Assembly (NCBI RefSeq): GCF_003399765.1
Contig: NZ_NFZV01000030.1
Coordinates: forward strand, 1-48,614
Reading direction: 5' to 3'
DNA from: Alkalilimnicola ehrlichii
GTDB lineage: Bacteria; Pseudomonadota; Gammaproteobacteria; Nitrococcales; AK92
DNA length: 48,614 nucleotides
Shown here: piece after piece, positions 17,675 to 26,946 of the stretch
Position numbering within the stretch: position 1 is the stretch's first letter
How the letters are laid out: each line of letters begins with the position of its first letter
Made by a program: the position numbers and the translations under genes
The notes under the pieces: generated by a model
What the model was told of the DNA's origin: nothing
The model's input: only the letters and a program-made list of their open reading frames with translations
The model's database searches: none

Positions 17675-20600
17675 ACTACGCCGATCCGTACGACCCGGTG
17701 TACATCGGCGAGGATAGCGCGCCGATAGGAGCCAATACCTTGGTCACCGACGGCCGCTGGTTGTTCAGCGGCGGCACCCGGGCGTCGAGCGTGTGGGTGC
17801 CGGCTCCGCCGATCTGCGGCGGGCTATCTGCCGGCCTCGCCGGTGATCGGGACAGCTCGACCATCTCGGCGCAACATCTGTTCGACCCGGCCTTGACCCG
17901 GAGCTATAGGGTTGCGGGCAACGTGCATGACTTGGCGGTCTACGGCGATTATCTGCTCGCCGCGGTGGGCGACCAGGGTTTGGTCATCCTGCACCGCGAC
18001 CGGCCGGAGCAAACCACGCGGCTTGAGCTGGGCAACACGCTGCAAGGCGTGGCCGGGCGCGGTAATCGCTTGCACCTGTTCGGCAATGTACTGCTGGTTG
18101 CCGGGGGCACCGGGGTGGTGGCGGTCGATATTCACGAACCGTTAGCGCCGCAGGTGATCTCGGCGGGCAACCAGGAAGCGGTCGCCGCGCTCGACATTTA
18201 CCGCGAGCGCATCGTCGCCGTCGCCCCCGATCAAGCCATGACGGTGTTCGAGCTGCCCGGCGCGGTGGTGCTTGAGGCTTCCCTACCGGAAGGCGCCTTG
18301 ATCGCCTCCGACGAAGGGCTTGAGCTGCAATTCAACGAGCCGATTACCGAGGTTTCGCTGGCGGCGGTCAGTGTACAGCGCGTGGGCGGTGAGGCCGTGC
18401 CGGTGACCGTGACGCCGTTGGGCGATGGCGAGGATGCCTACTCCCGCTATCGGTTCGAGTTCCCGCGCGAGCCGGGCGCGACCTATCAATTGCGGATCGA
18501 CGAGGCCCGTAACCAACGCGGCGGGGCGCTGTGGCGGCCGTTTGTGACGCATCTGACGGCGGCGCCGGCGAACGCCCAGCGGCCAGTCATCGAGTGGGTG
18601 GAAAACGGCCTGGCACGGCGTGGCGACTATGCGGATATCGAAATCCACGGCGCCGGCTTCCGCAATAGCGCGGAACTGCAAGCCTACATCGGCCCCTATG
18701 CCCTGGACCCTGTGTGGGTCGACGAGAATACCTTGCGCTTGCCGGCCGGTAGCTTGGAGATGCTGCCGCTGCAACTGGGCGAGCATCACCTGCGGGTGGT
18801 CGATGGCGGGCTGACCGCAGCGCTGCCGGGTGCCATCGTGTTGGTCGAAGCGGCCGATCTGGTCGACTTCGAGCAGTCGACCGATACCGCTGGCACCCAA
18901 GGCGGTGCCGTGGTGGCGATCCGTAGCAACACCCCGGCCATTCTGCCGGGCACTAAGATCGTGCTGCGCTCGCCCAGCGGCGAGGAGATTCGCACCGAAG
19001 AAGTGGCGGCGGGCACCTACATCTCCGATCTTAAAGACAATGTGGTCAGCCTCGACGAGTTCCGCTTCCGCGCGCCGGGTGTGACCGCGCCCGAACTGTA
19101 CCGGCTGTATCTGGTGCACGGCAGCGACGAGCTGTACGTCGGCAACCTGTCGTACACGATGAGCGAAGGCCGTTCGATCGACCTGCCGAATTACCCGCCG
19201 ATGGTGGTCGGTGCCGCCGAAAGCCGCGGCGATATCCTCTTCGTCGGCGTTAAGGACGGTCCGGAGCCGAGTGCCGAGAACCGCTTCCTGATGCCCAGCG
19301 GTTTGGAGATCTACGACATTGCCGTCTGGGGTCGGCCGGTGCGGCTAGCGCAGATGCGCACCGAGCAGCCGGTGACCGGCCTGGTCAGCCAGGGCGGCGC
19401 CTTGTATCTGGCTAGCGGTAGCGACGGCTTGTTGGTCGTCGACGTGCACGATCTGAGCCGCCCGCTGCTGGTTCATAAACTGCCGGTGCCCGGTAATATC
19501 GCCAGCGACCTCGACCTGCATCGCGGGCGTGGCATCCTGGCCTTGGCGGCGCACAACGACTTGGGCACCGGTTTTGTCCGCTTCTTCGCTGTGAGCGACC
19601 CGGCGCTGGATCCGCCCGCCGGTTACAGCACCTTGGCCTTCGCCGAGGATGAACTGCGCGGTCGGCCGCTGGATGTGGCTTGGCGTGGCGATGCGCTTTA
19701 TGTGCTGTTCGCCCAGGACGGCGCGCTCAAGCTGGCTATTTTCGAAGATTTGGGCGGCGAGCAGCGTTACCGCGTGCAAACGGTCGCGCGCGGCGCGGTG
19801 AGTAAGCTCGACAGTGTGTCCATGTTGGTGCAGCACGGCCAGGTGGTGGTGACCAGCGGCGATCAATACCTAGTCCTCCACCGCGATGCCGACGGCCACT
19901 ACGATACCGCTTACTGGCAAAGCCTGGGCTCGGCGTCCAATGCCTTGTTTGCTAACGTCGGCGGGGTGTTCGTCGGTGGCGGGCGCGGCGCTACCGTGAT
20001 GCCGACTCCGCGTTTGGCGGTCACCTCGATCGAGCCGCCGTCGGGCAGCGAACTTGCCTCCAGCGATCGGATTCGGGTCCAGCTCAGCCAGTTGTTCAAT
20101 ACCGAGGCCGAGGCCTTGGCGGCCGCCCTGACCTTGAGGCAGGCCGACGGCAGCGCGTTGCCGAGCGATGCCTATACTCTAGAGGGTATCAATACCTTGG
20201 CAGGCGGTTACATCGATATCCGCTTCACCGAGGCTTTGACGTATGAGGGCGGGCTGACGCTGCAGGTCGGCACCGAGCTGCGTGCGCTCAACGGCGAGCC
20301 GCTCACTGTGGCGGTCAGCGCCGACTACACCCTAATCGACGGTCAGCGGCCGCGTATCGAAGGCGTGGCGCGGATCCGCGACGGCGAGCCGGGGCTGCAT
20401 TATTTCCATGCCGACGGCAATGAACAGGCCGTGGTGTTCGGCGCAGGTTTCGGCAGCGATCCGGACAGCTTACGGTTATGGGTGGGCGATGAGGCGATTC
20501 CGGCGGCGGCGATCAGCGGCGTTGCCGACGACGCCATTTACTTCGACCTGCCGCGTCTGCGCCTGCCGACCGCCAGCGCAAGTTTGAGTCTCACCGTCGA

Positions 20601-23600
20601 GCGCGGCGGCATCGCGGCCGTGAGCCCGGGCGCCTTGGTTGTGCTGCCGCGCGTCTCCATCGAGGATATCGATCCGGCCTCCGGCCCGCCGCAGGGCGGC
20701 AACTTCGTCGATATCCGCGGCCGCGGCTTCAGCCACGCGACGACGGTCCATTTCGGCAGCGCTCAGGTCGGCGATCTGCGCCTGCTGAGCAGCAACCACC
20801 TGCGCGTGCGGGTGCCGGCCGGCGACTTCGGCTATACCGATGTCATTGCCGGCAGCGAGTTGTTCCCGGACGAGCAGGATGTTTACCGCGACGGCTACTT
20901 CTACGCGGGCCGCGAAACCGGCTCGGTGGATCTATCCGCTGGCGACCACCGCTCCAGCCCGGTTACCGCCATCGCACTGGGCGATCAAATCGTCTACGCC
21001 GTCACCGGCGGCGGCTACGAACTCGTCGATCGCACTGGCAAGGTGGTGGGTTACCCGACCACCAGCCGAGCGCAATTAGTAGTGGCCGATATTTCCGACC
21101 CGGTGCGGCCGGATGTCGTCTACCGCCAGTTCGCCGACCTGGAGCAGCCGTATCATCTGGATGAGACGCTGCCGCCGGACGGCTTCCGCGATATCGTCCT
21201 GGACGAGCGGGATCTCTACCTGTTGGGCGGCGATCGGCTCTATCACTTCGATATTACCCTGGCGGCCGAGCCGTTACTGCTGAGCGTCGAGCAACTGCCG
21301 GCGCTGGGTAACCGGCTGGCGGTGGCGGACGGGCTGATTTACGTCAGCGGCGACGACGGCCTGGCTGTCTATCGCCGCGACGTCGAACGGCGGCTGCAGC
21401 AAATAGTCCGGATTGACCGCGAGCGCCTCGGCGGTACGCCGGGGGCGCTGCAAGTCAGCGGCCGTCACCTCACCGTGGCGCTGACCGACGCCCAGGAAAT
21501 CCTGCGGCTCGACCTCACCGGCGGCGATTTCGCGGTGGCCGAGCGCTTTGCCAGCGTCGACCGCGCCGGCTATGCGTTCGCCGCCGAAGATATCCTGGTG
21601 CGGGGCGATCGCGTGCTGGCCAGCAGCGGCCGCAGCGCTAAAGTGGTGCTCTACGCGCTGCAACCGAACGAGCGCACTGCGGCAGTCGCTGAACTGCCGC
21701 TGGCGTATCTGCTGCGCAACGGCGATATCTTCGCCGGTCGCTTGCAGCTCGCAGGCCAGACATTGTACGTGGCGGCCGGCGAAGGCGACGTGCAGTTGTT
21801 CGACATCTCGCCCTGGCTGGACGGTCAGTATCAGCGCGCCGTCCAGTTGCAGCACTACTTCTCGGTGACCGGCGCGGTCAACGCGCTCGCCTTCGGCGGC
21901 GACGCCATCTACGCCGGCACCGCCTACATCTATGTCGACGGACAACCAACCGGCAACCCGATCGCATCGGCTGTCGCGGCCGGCAGCCTGGGCGGCGGGT
22001 TGAACACCATCGTCAACGATCAGTTGGTGATTGTCGATCAGACACCGCAACCGATGGCCACACATCCGATTGATCAAGCGGTGGCGGTGCAGTTCAACCG
22101 CATCCTCGACCCCGAGCAATTGCGCGATGTCGCCGACCGCCTGTTGGAAGTCAGCCTGTCCGGCGCGCCGATACCGGGCTACGTCTCCTCGCAGGTGAAT
22201 AACACGGGCACGCGTCTGTACTTCCGCCCGGCGAGCGATTTCCAAGACGGTCGTCGCTATCGGGTCCGGGTCAGTCAAGCGGTGCGCGATCTGCACGGTA
22301 ACACCCTGCCGGCGGAATACAGCTTCCGCTTCGATGCCGCTGCCGACGCGCAGCCGGCCATTGAGCGGCTGGAGCCGGTGCACGGTTCTTGGCGCGGTGG
22401 CGACGAGATCCGCTTGCTGGGCACCGGTTTTACCGGCGGCACCGAAATTGTGCTCGGCGGTCAGGCGGTGGACCCGGCCGCTATCGTCTCGCTGACGGCG
22501 GACGAGGTCCGCTTCCGCTTGCCGCGGCTGGACAGCCGGCCGACGGATAACCGCTTGGTCGGCCTTGAAGTGCGTAACGGCGCGATGAGCGATTTCCGCG
22601 CCGGCGCCTTCACCTACGTCGCCGAGCCCAGCATCGAGCAAATCGGCACCTTCGAGCCGCTCGCCGACGGTTTTAACCCCTATCAACATCGTTTGCTGTA
22701 CCAAAGCGACCAGCGCGTCGCCATCGTCGGCGAAGGTCTGGGGCCGATGACGCGGATTACCGCCAATGGCCTGCCAGTGCGTGACGTGCGCCTGGAAGGC
22801 GCCGATATGCTCAGCTTCCTGCTGCCGGAGAACCTGCTGGGGCCGGTGAGCCTGGAGGTCGGCAATATGCACAACGGGCTGGACGCGATCAGCAACGACT
22901 CCTTGAGCGTCGGCCTCGGGCCCGTCTCGCAGCTTCGAGGAGTACGCGCCAGTGACCGCGCCGGTGACTTGTTACTGGTTGCCGGGAGCACGCCTGAGCT
23001 GTACACGACCCGCGACGGCGCTGCGCCGGTGTTCCTCTCCGTGCTGGAGTGGGACGGCGCCGGAGTGGCCGCTTTGGCGCTGAGCCAGGACTACGCCCTG
23101 ATGGCGACCACGGCCGCCGAGTTGTTGGTCTACGACTTGAGCAATGTCTACGCGCCCAAGCGGCTGCACCGCTTCAGCAACCCAAGCGGCAAGGCCTTCC
23201 AACGCCTGGCGCTGAGCGGCAGCGCTATCGTGGCCGATGACGGCGAGCAAATCCTGCTGGGTCGGATCGGCGGCGAGGAATGGCAAGTGCTGACCGACTC
23301 GGTGATCGACTTCGGCGTGCAGGAGCAGATGTTGTATCTGCTCACCGACTTTACGCTAGAGGTCCGCCACCTCCACACGCCGGAAACGATCGTCGCCGAG
23401 CTGTATCACTCAGTGATTAACCCGCAGGCCTTACAGCTCTCGCCGCAGCGTCTGCTGCTGCACGGTGCCAGCAACCTACAGCTTTACGACACCGGTCGCG
23501 TGCCGCACGGCGGCGAGTTGCGAGCACTGGGCGTGCGTAGCATCGGCGGCATGACTAGTGCGGTGTTGAACGGTGAACTGCTTGCCGTGCATCGTAGCGA

Positions 23601-26600
23601 CCGGAGTTTGATGCTATACGACGTCCGCCCGGCGCTTGAGCTAGGCGAAGACCTGCGGCTGGCGACGGTAGCCGAGGTGTTCATCGACGATACGGCGCCG
23701 GAGCGGCTGCGCTTCCAGCGCAACTTGCTGGAATGGGGCGCCGCACAGCAGTATCACAATGTGCGCGTACCGGTGGCCAACGTCTTAGGACCGGTGCCGG
23801 GGGTGCGGATCGGTGCGGACGACGAGCAGGTTGCTTTGGCCGTTACCGGCGCTCCTGCCGCTTGGTCGCAGGTTCTGTTGGATGTCATCCGTGAAGAGGA
23901 TGACTACCGCATGACCGGTGAGTCCCGCCTGCTGGGCGAACAGTTGCAATTGCTACTCGGTGCCGACCGCTATACTGCGCAGAGCGGCTACCGGGTGGCC
24001 TTGTTCAATCCGCCGGCCGACGTGGTCCAGGGCGTCGAGATCGACTATGCCATGCCCTGGTACCTGCAAGCGGCCGACGTGTTCGGGCTGGAGCCGCTGG
24101 CGCTGAGCGGCCTGCGTCCCGGCACGACAATCAGCAATCGGCTCACCGAATTCACCGTCTACGGCAGCGGTTTACACCAGGCCGAGCAGCTGAGGTTGGG
24201 TGGCTTGCAACTTGAGCCGGCGCAGTGGACGGTCAATGACGCAGGCAGCGAGCTGCGCTTTAGCGCCGCCGTGCCGGAGGCTGGGCTGCATGCCTTGCGC
24301 GTGACTCAGGCCGGGCAAACCGAGGTGTTGCCGGCGGCGGTATTCGTCGGCCAAGCCCTGGAACTCCACACGGTAAGCACCGACCATGCCGAAGCGGCGG
24401 ATCGGGTCAGCGAGGCCGGTGGTACGCAGGTAAGCGTCACCGGGCTGGGCTTTGAAGGCGAGCTGTCCGTGCACTGGCTTGAGCATGGTGCCGGCTTCGT
24501 GCCTAGCGACAATAACCGCGTCAGCTTCCGGAAAACCGCCGAAGGGCTGGTGTTCAGCGCACCGGCGGTCGAGCACGGTGTGCAGTATCAGGTCGTGGTG
24601 CGCAAGCCGGCCACTGGCGAAGAGGTGACTGCCGCCGAGCTGCTCACCGGCATTGACGACGTGCCGCCGCGCTTGATTACGACGCAGCGGCTTGGCTACG
24701 TGGAGCCGTTGCGCCTGACCTTCGATGAACCGATGATGGCGGATCATCTCCAGGTGATTGCCGTGGTGCAGGATTACTCCGGCGCCGAACCGCTCGATGT
24801 GAGCGACCGCTTCGAGCTGCGGGTAACGGGTAATATCGTCGAAGCACGGCTGCGCAGCGGTGCCCTGGAACACAACCGGATTTACCAGCTCGTCATCGAC
24901 GGCCTAGCGGACCGCCAGGGCAACCTGCCGGTACAACGCGCCGATCTCAACAACGGGCGTTATGAGCATGAGTTCGTCAGCCAAGACGTGCTGCCACCGC
25001 GTGAGCTGGCGCTGAGTCTCGACGGCAACCCGCTGACCGCCGCGACCCAGTTGACCCGCGGCCGCAGCTATACCTTCCAGCCAAGCGCGGAAGACAATCG
25101 TGACCCGGCCGAGGCGCTTCGCTTCTCGGCGCGGGTGTCCACTAACGGCGGTATAAGCTTCGGCCCTTATCAGTCGCTCAACCAAGGGTTGGTCTATCAC
25201 GCGCAGGAAAGCGACGGCCAGTTCGCCGTCATCCTGCGCGCCGAGGATCGTGCCGGCAACTACGCCGAGCAGCGCTTCGACGCCGCCGTGGTCGACCCCG
25301 AGATCCATGTTTCGCCGGTGTATACCGCCCCCGAGCTGGTCGAGGAAATGAGTCGCGCCGATATTCGCTTCGATATCAGCGGCGACGGCGATCTAATCAC
25401 TCGCGCCGAGCTGCGCGTGTTCGATACCTGGTATCCGTTGGCGGTGGACTTCGACCCGAATACCCGCACGGCGACGACCAGCCTGTCCTACTTGCATCCC
25501 AAACTGGCGGATATCGAGCCGTCCGATCAGGTGCCGGTGCGCCTGCATCTGGAATACGGTTTCGCCGGCACGCGCCAGGTCGACGACAGTTACACACTAC
25601 ATCTCGATGTGACGCCGCCGACCTTGCAGATCGTAACCCCGGGAGACGGCGATCGCGTGCTGCTCGACGAGCCGCTCGACGTGATCTTCCAGGCCTTCGA
25701 CCGTTACGGCATCGACCGCATCGAAGTGGCGGTGAACGGCGGTGGTTGGGAAGCGACCGCACGGCCGGACCGCTTTACCTATACGCCGACCTCGACCGAT
25801 CCGCTGACTATCGCCGCCCGTGCCTGGGACCCGAACGAGAACGTCAGCGACGTTAAGACCATTACCGTGCAGCCGTACGACGCCAGCCTCGGCGAGCCGG
25901 CGGTGGACATCCTCGCGCCGGCCAACGGGGCCGAGTTCTACGAAGGCGAGGCGGTCGAGTTCGAGCTGATGATGCGCAACGTGCCGCAGGCCGAACTGTA
26001 CTTCGACGTCGGCGGCGTGGAGAGCGAGGAGCCGGTGACCACGCTGACCCGCTCGCTGGAGGAAACCACGCGCTTTGCCCATAGCGAGCGCTTGCCGATC
26101 ATCAACGACAGTGCCGTTGTGGTGGTGCGCTTGGAAGTCGACGGCCTGCGCGCGCGCCGCTTCCTCAACGTGCTGCGCAACGACGGCATCGACGCCGAGC
26201 CGACGCTCAAGCTGCTGCCGGCAACAAGCGTGCTGGGCGGTACCGAGCTGTGGGTGCAGGCCGCGCGCCCGGAAAGCATGCCGACGTTTGCCGACAGTTC
26301 GGCCGTGTTGGTACGCGATCCGGCCACCGGCATGCCGGTAGCGAGTATCCCGATGGATGGTGTCGCCCGTGGCGTGGCGTTGTCCGTCGACGGTGCGGCG
26401 GTCGCGGTGGAAGCGCTGCTGCGCGACCGCTCCGATAACGAGCTGGCGATCAACGAAACCCTAACCAAACTGCCTTACCTCGGCGCGACGACGAGTATCG
26501 TCGCCAGCCTGCCACGCACCGACGGCCGCTTAGAGCAGTTCGCCGTGGCGCCGGGTGTGGCCGCCGGCGAGGGCCTAGTGTGGGCAGTCGGCGGCCTCGA

Positions 26601-26946
26601 CGGCGGCTATCAGCTACGCGATATCGACGGTGTGCTGCATCAGGCGCCGGCTGCGCGCCTGCATCAATTGCACTACACCGGCAGCGGTCTGCTGGCGGAA
26701 GAAGAGCTGGGCGGCGAACGGGCTCTGTTGTTCTGGCCGTTGATCGACGGCGCCTGGGCCGACCCTGTGCGGCAGCCGCTACTCGGCGAGTTGGTGGGCG
26801 CCAGCGGCGACACCTTCTTTGTCCAACACGGGCGTTTGTTTACGCCGTATCAATTCCAGCACGGCGAGTTCATCGCCGGTATCGGTCAGCTGCTGACGAG
26901 GCGCCGCGCGCCGCCCAAGTCGACGCCCAGTATCTGTATGTGCTGA
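17659..26946 (+). CDS. Giant surface protein, fragment 3 (propeller/SbsA/TIG modules, Ig domains)
   Basis: Central part of the giant protein, about 3,080 residues. It finishes propeller 4 (GVVAVDIHEPLAPQVISAGN) and holds the Big_5-TIG-TIG-propeller series three more times (Big_5-like at about 18290, 20027 and 22040). Next comes a variant block with propeller blades (22925-23660), an unassigned domain (23690-24080), two TIG domains and a closing SbsA-like domain (LRLTFDEPMMADHLQVIAV, about 24715). Ig-like domains follow (TPPTLQIVTPGDGDRVL at about 25615 and PAVDILAPANGAEFYEGE at about 25900), then another propeller-like segment. Codons after about 26895 are out of frame. The GTG start coincides with a frameshift, so this is a fragment and not a gene. 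Extracellular, with no catalytic motif seen. Confidence 0.8.
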   Translation: MAAAVNYADPYDPVYIGEDSAPIGANTLVTDGRWLFSGGTRASSVWVPAPPICGGLSAGLAGDRDSSTISAQHLFDPALTRSYRVAGNVHDLAVYGDYLLAAVGDQGLVILHRDRPEQTTRLELGNTLQGVAGRGNRLHLFGNVLLVAGGTGVVAVDIHEPLAPQVISAGNQEAVAALDIYRERIVAVAPDQAMTVFELPGAVVLEASLPEGALIASDEGLELQFNEPITEVSLAAVSVQRVGGEAVPVTVTPLGDGEDAYSRYRFEFPREPGATYQLRIDEARNQRGGALWRPFVTHLTAAPANAQRPVIEWVENGLARRGDYADIEIHGAGFRNSAELQAYIGPYALDPVWVDENTLRLPAGSLEMLPLQLGEHHLRVVDGGLTAALPGAIVLVEAADLVDFEQSTDTAGTQGGAVVAIRSNTPAILPGTKIVLRSPSGEEIRTEEVAAGTYISDLKDNVVSLDEFRFRAPGVTAPELYRLYLVHGSDELYVGNLSYTMSEGRSIDLPNYPPMVVGAAESRGDILFVGVKDGPEPSAENRFLMPSGLEIYDIAVWGRPVRLAQMRTEQPVTGLVSQGGALYLASGSDGLLVVDVHDLSRPLLVHKLPVPGNIASDLDLHRGRGILALAAHNDLGTGFVRFFAVSDPALDPPAGYSTLAFAEDELRGRPLDVAWRGDALYVLFAQDGALKLAIFEDLGGEQRYRVQTVARGAVSKLDSVSMLVQHGQVVVTSGDQYLVLHRDADGHYDTAYWQSLGSASNALFANVGGVFVGGGRGATVMPTPRLAVTSIEPPSGSELASSDRIRVQLSQLFNTEAEALAAALTLRQADGSALPSDAYTLEGINTLAGGYIDIRFTEALTYEGGLTLQVGTELRALNGEPLTVAVSADYTLIDGQRPRIEGVARIRDGEPGLHYFHADGNEQAVVFGAGFGSDPDSLRLWVGDEAIPAAAISGVADDAIYFDLPRLRLPTASASLSLTVERGGIAAVSPGALVVLPRVSIEDIDPASGPPQGGNFVDIRGRGFSHATTVHFGSAQVGDLRLLSSNHLRVRVPAGDFGYTDVIAGSELFPDEQDVYRDGYFYAGRETGSVDLSAGDHRSSPVTAIALGDQIVYAVTGGGYELVDRTGKVVGYPTTSRAQLVVADISDPVRPDVVYRQFADLEQPYHLDETLPPDGFRDIVLDERDLYLLGGDRLYHFDITLAAEPLLLSVEQLPALGNRLAVADGLIYVSGDDGLAVYRRDVERRLQQIVRIDRERLGGTPGALQVSGRHLTVALTDAQEILRLDLTGGDFAVAERFASVDRAGYAFAAEDILVRGDRVLASSGRSAKVVLYALQPNERTAAVAELPLAYLLRNGDIFAGRLQLAGQTLYVAAGEGDVQLFDISPWLDGQYQRAVQLQHYFSVTGAVNALAFGGDAIYAGTAYIYVDGQPTGNPIASAVAAGSLGGGLNTIVNDQLVIVDQTPQPMATHPIDQAVAVQFNRILDPEQLRDVADRLLEVSLSGAPIPGYVSSQVNNTGTRLYFRPASDFQDGRRYRVRVSQAVRDLHGNTLPAEYSFRFDAAADAQPAIERLEPVHGSWRGGDEIRLLGTGFTGGTEIVLGGQAVDPAAIVSLTADEVRFRLPRLDSRPTDNRLVGLEVRNGAMSDFRAGAFTYVAEPSIEQIGTFEPLADGFNPYQHRLLYQSDQRVAIVGEGLGPMTRITANGLPVRDVRLEGADMLSFLLPENLLGPVSLEVGNMHNGLDAISNDSLSVGLGPVSQLRGVRASDRAGDLLLVAGSTPELYTTRDGAAPVFLSVLEWDGAGVAALALSQDYALMATTAAELLVYDLSNVYAPKRLHRFSNPSGKAFQRLALSGSAIVADDGEQILLGRIGGEEWQVLTDSVIDFGVQEQMLYLLTDFTLEVRHLHTPETIVAELYHSVINPQALQLSPQRLLLHGASNLQLYDTGRVPHGGELRALGVRSIGGMTSAVLNGELLAVHRSDRSLMLYDVRPALELGEDLRLATVAEVFIDDTAPERLRFQRNLLEWGAAQQYHNVRVPVANVLGPVPGVRIGADDEQVALAVTGAPAAWSQVLLDVIREEDDYRMTGESRLLGEQLQLLLGADRYTAQSGYRVALFNPPADVVQGVEIDYAMPWYLQAADVFGLEPLALSGLRPGTTISNRLTEFTVYGSGLHQAEQLRLGGLQLEPAQWTVNDAGSELRFSAAVPEAGLHALRVTQAGQTEVLPAAVFVGQALELHTVSTDHAEAADRVSEAGGTQVSVTGLGFEGELSVHWLEHGAGFVPSDNNRVSFRKTAEGLVFSAPAVEHGVQYQVVVRKPATGEEVTAAELLTGIDDVPPRLITTQRLGYVEPLRLTFDEPMMADHLQVIAVVQDYSGAEPLDVSDRFELRVTGNIVEARLRSGALEHNRIYQLVIDGLADRQGNLPVQRADLNNGRYEHEFVSQDVLPPRELALSLDGNPLTAATQLTRGRSYTFQPSAEDNRDPAEALRFSARVSTNGGISFGPYQSLNQGLVYHAQESDGQFAVILRAEDRAGNYAEQRFDAAVVDPEIHVSPVYTAPELVEEMSRADIRFDISGDGDLITRAELRVFDTWYPLAVDFDPNTRTATTSLSYLHPKLADIEPSDQVPVRLHLEYGFAGTRQVDDSYTLHLDVTPPTLQIVTPGDGDRVLLDEPLDVIFQAFDRYGIDRIEVAVNGGGWEATARPDRFTYTPTSTDPLTIAARAWDPNENVSDVKTITVQPYDASLGEPAVDILAPANGAEFYEGEAVEFELMMRNVPQAELYFDVGGVESEEPVTTLTRSLEETTRFAHSERLPIINDSAVVVVRLEVDGLRARRFLNVLRNDGIDAEPTLKLLPATSVLGGTELWVQAARPESMPTFADSSAVLVRDPATGMPVASIPMDGVARGVALSVDGAAVAVEALLRDRSDNELAINETLTKLPYLGATTSIVASLPRTDGRLEQFAVAPGVAAGEGLVWAVGGLDGGYQLRDIDGVLHQAPAARLHQLHYTGSGLLAEEELGGERALLFWPLIDGAWADPVRQPLLGELVGASGDTFFVQHGRLFTPYQFQHGEFIAGIGQLLTRRRAPPKSTPSICMC
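26892..26897 (+). other. Frameshift site 3 in the giant gene (one base missing)
   Basis: Upstream the frame reads FIAGIGQLL and then degenerates into TRRRAPPKSTPS before a stop at 26946. In the -1 frame the protein continues as DEAPRAAQVDAQYLYVLSES, a propeller strand pair. CTG-CTG-GAC-GAG with one added G near 26895 joins the two. The next frame is also open back to 26580, but there its product is Arg/Ala-rich noise out of frame with the real coding signal. Confidence 0.75.

Larger units (their letters stand above)
11150..24650 (+). repeat. Super-module: propeller, SbsA/Big_5-like, TIG, TIG (six copies plus variant)
   Basis: A block of about 2 kb recurs: LVIVD-like beta-propeller, then an SbsA/Big_5-like Ig domain, then two IPT/TIG domains. 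The Big_5-like domains begin near 11883, 14060, 16029, 18290, 20027 and 22040, and each contains an (L/V)xFNxxxD-like strand, such as VLYFNRPLD, VWLRFNKAID and VAVQFNRILD. TIG domains follow at about 12235/12510, 14400/14670, 16390/16690, 18580/18855, 20345/20650 and 22350/22625. They carry GG-x-x-V-x-I-x-G-x-G-F motifs (GTVNGGTEVTLKGRGF, GAGGDTVIITGQGF, PPQGGNFVDIRGRGF). A seventh block (22925-24985) has a different domain before the TIG pair and the Big_5-like domain after it. Confidence 0.7.

Noticed and set aside
2769-24985. CRISPR array or satellite-like DNA repeat suggested by the regular spacing
   Set aside because: The regularity is at protein level only; the DNA of successive units is diverged and fully coding.
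26580-26894. Separate start for the frame 26580-35864
   Set aside because: This stretch translates to Arg/Ala-rich noise, while the other frame over the same bases gives a continuous propeller sequence. It is an overlap created by the frameshift at about 26895.
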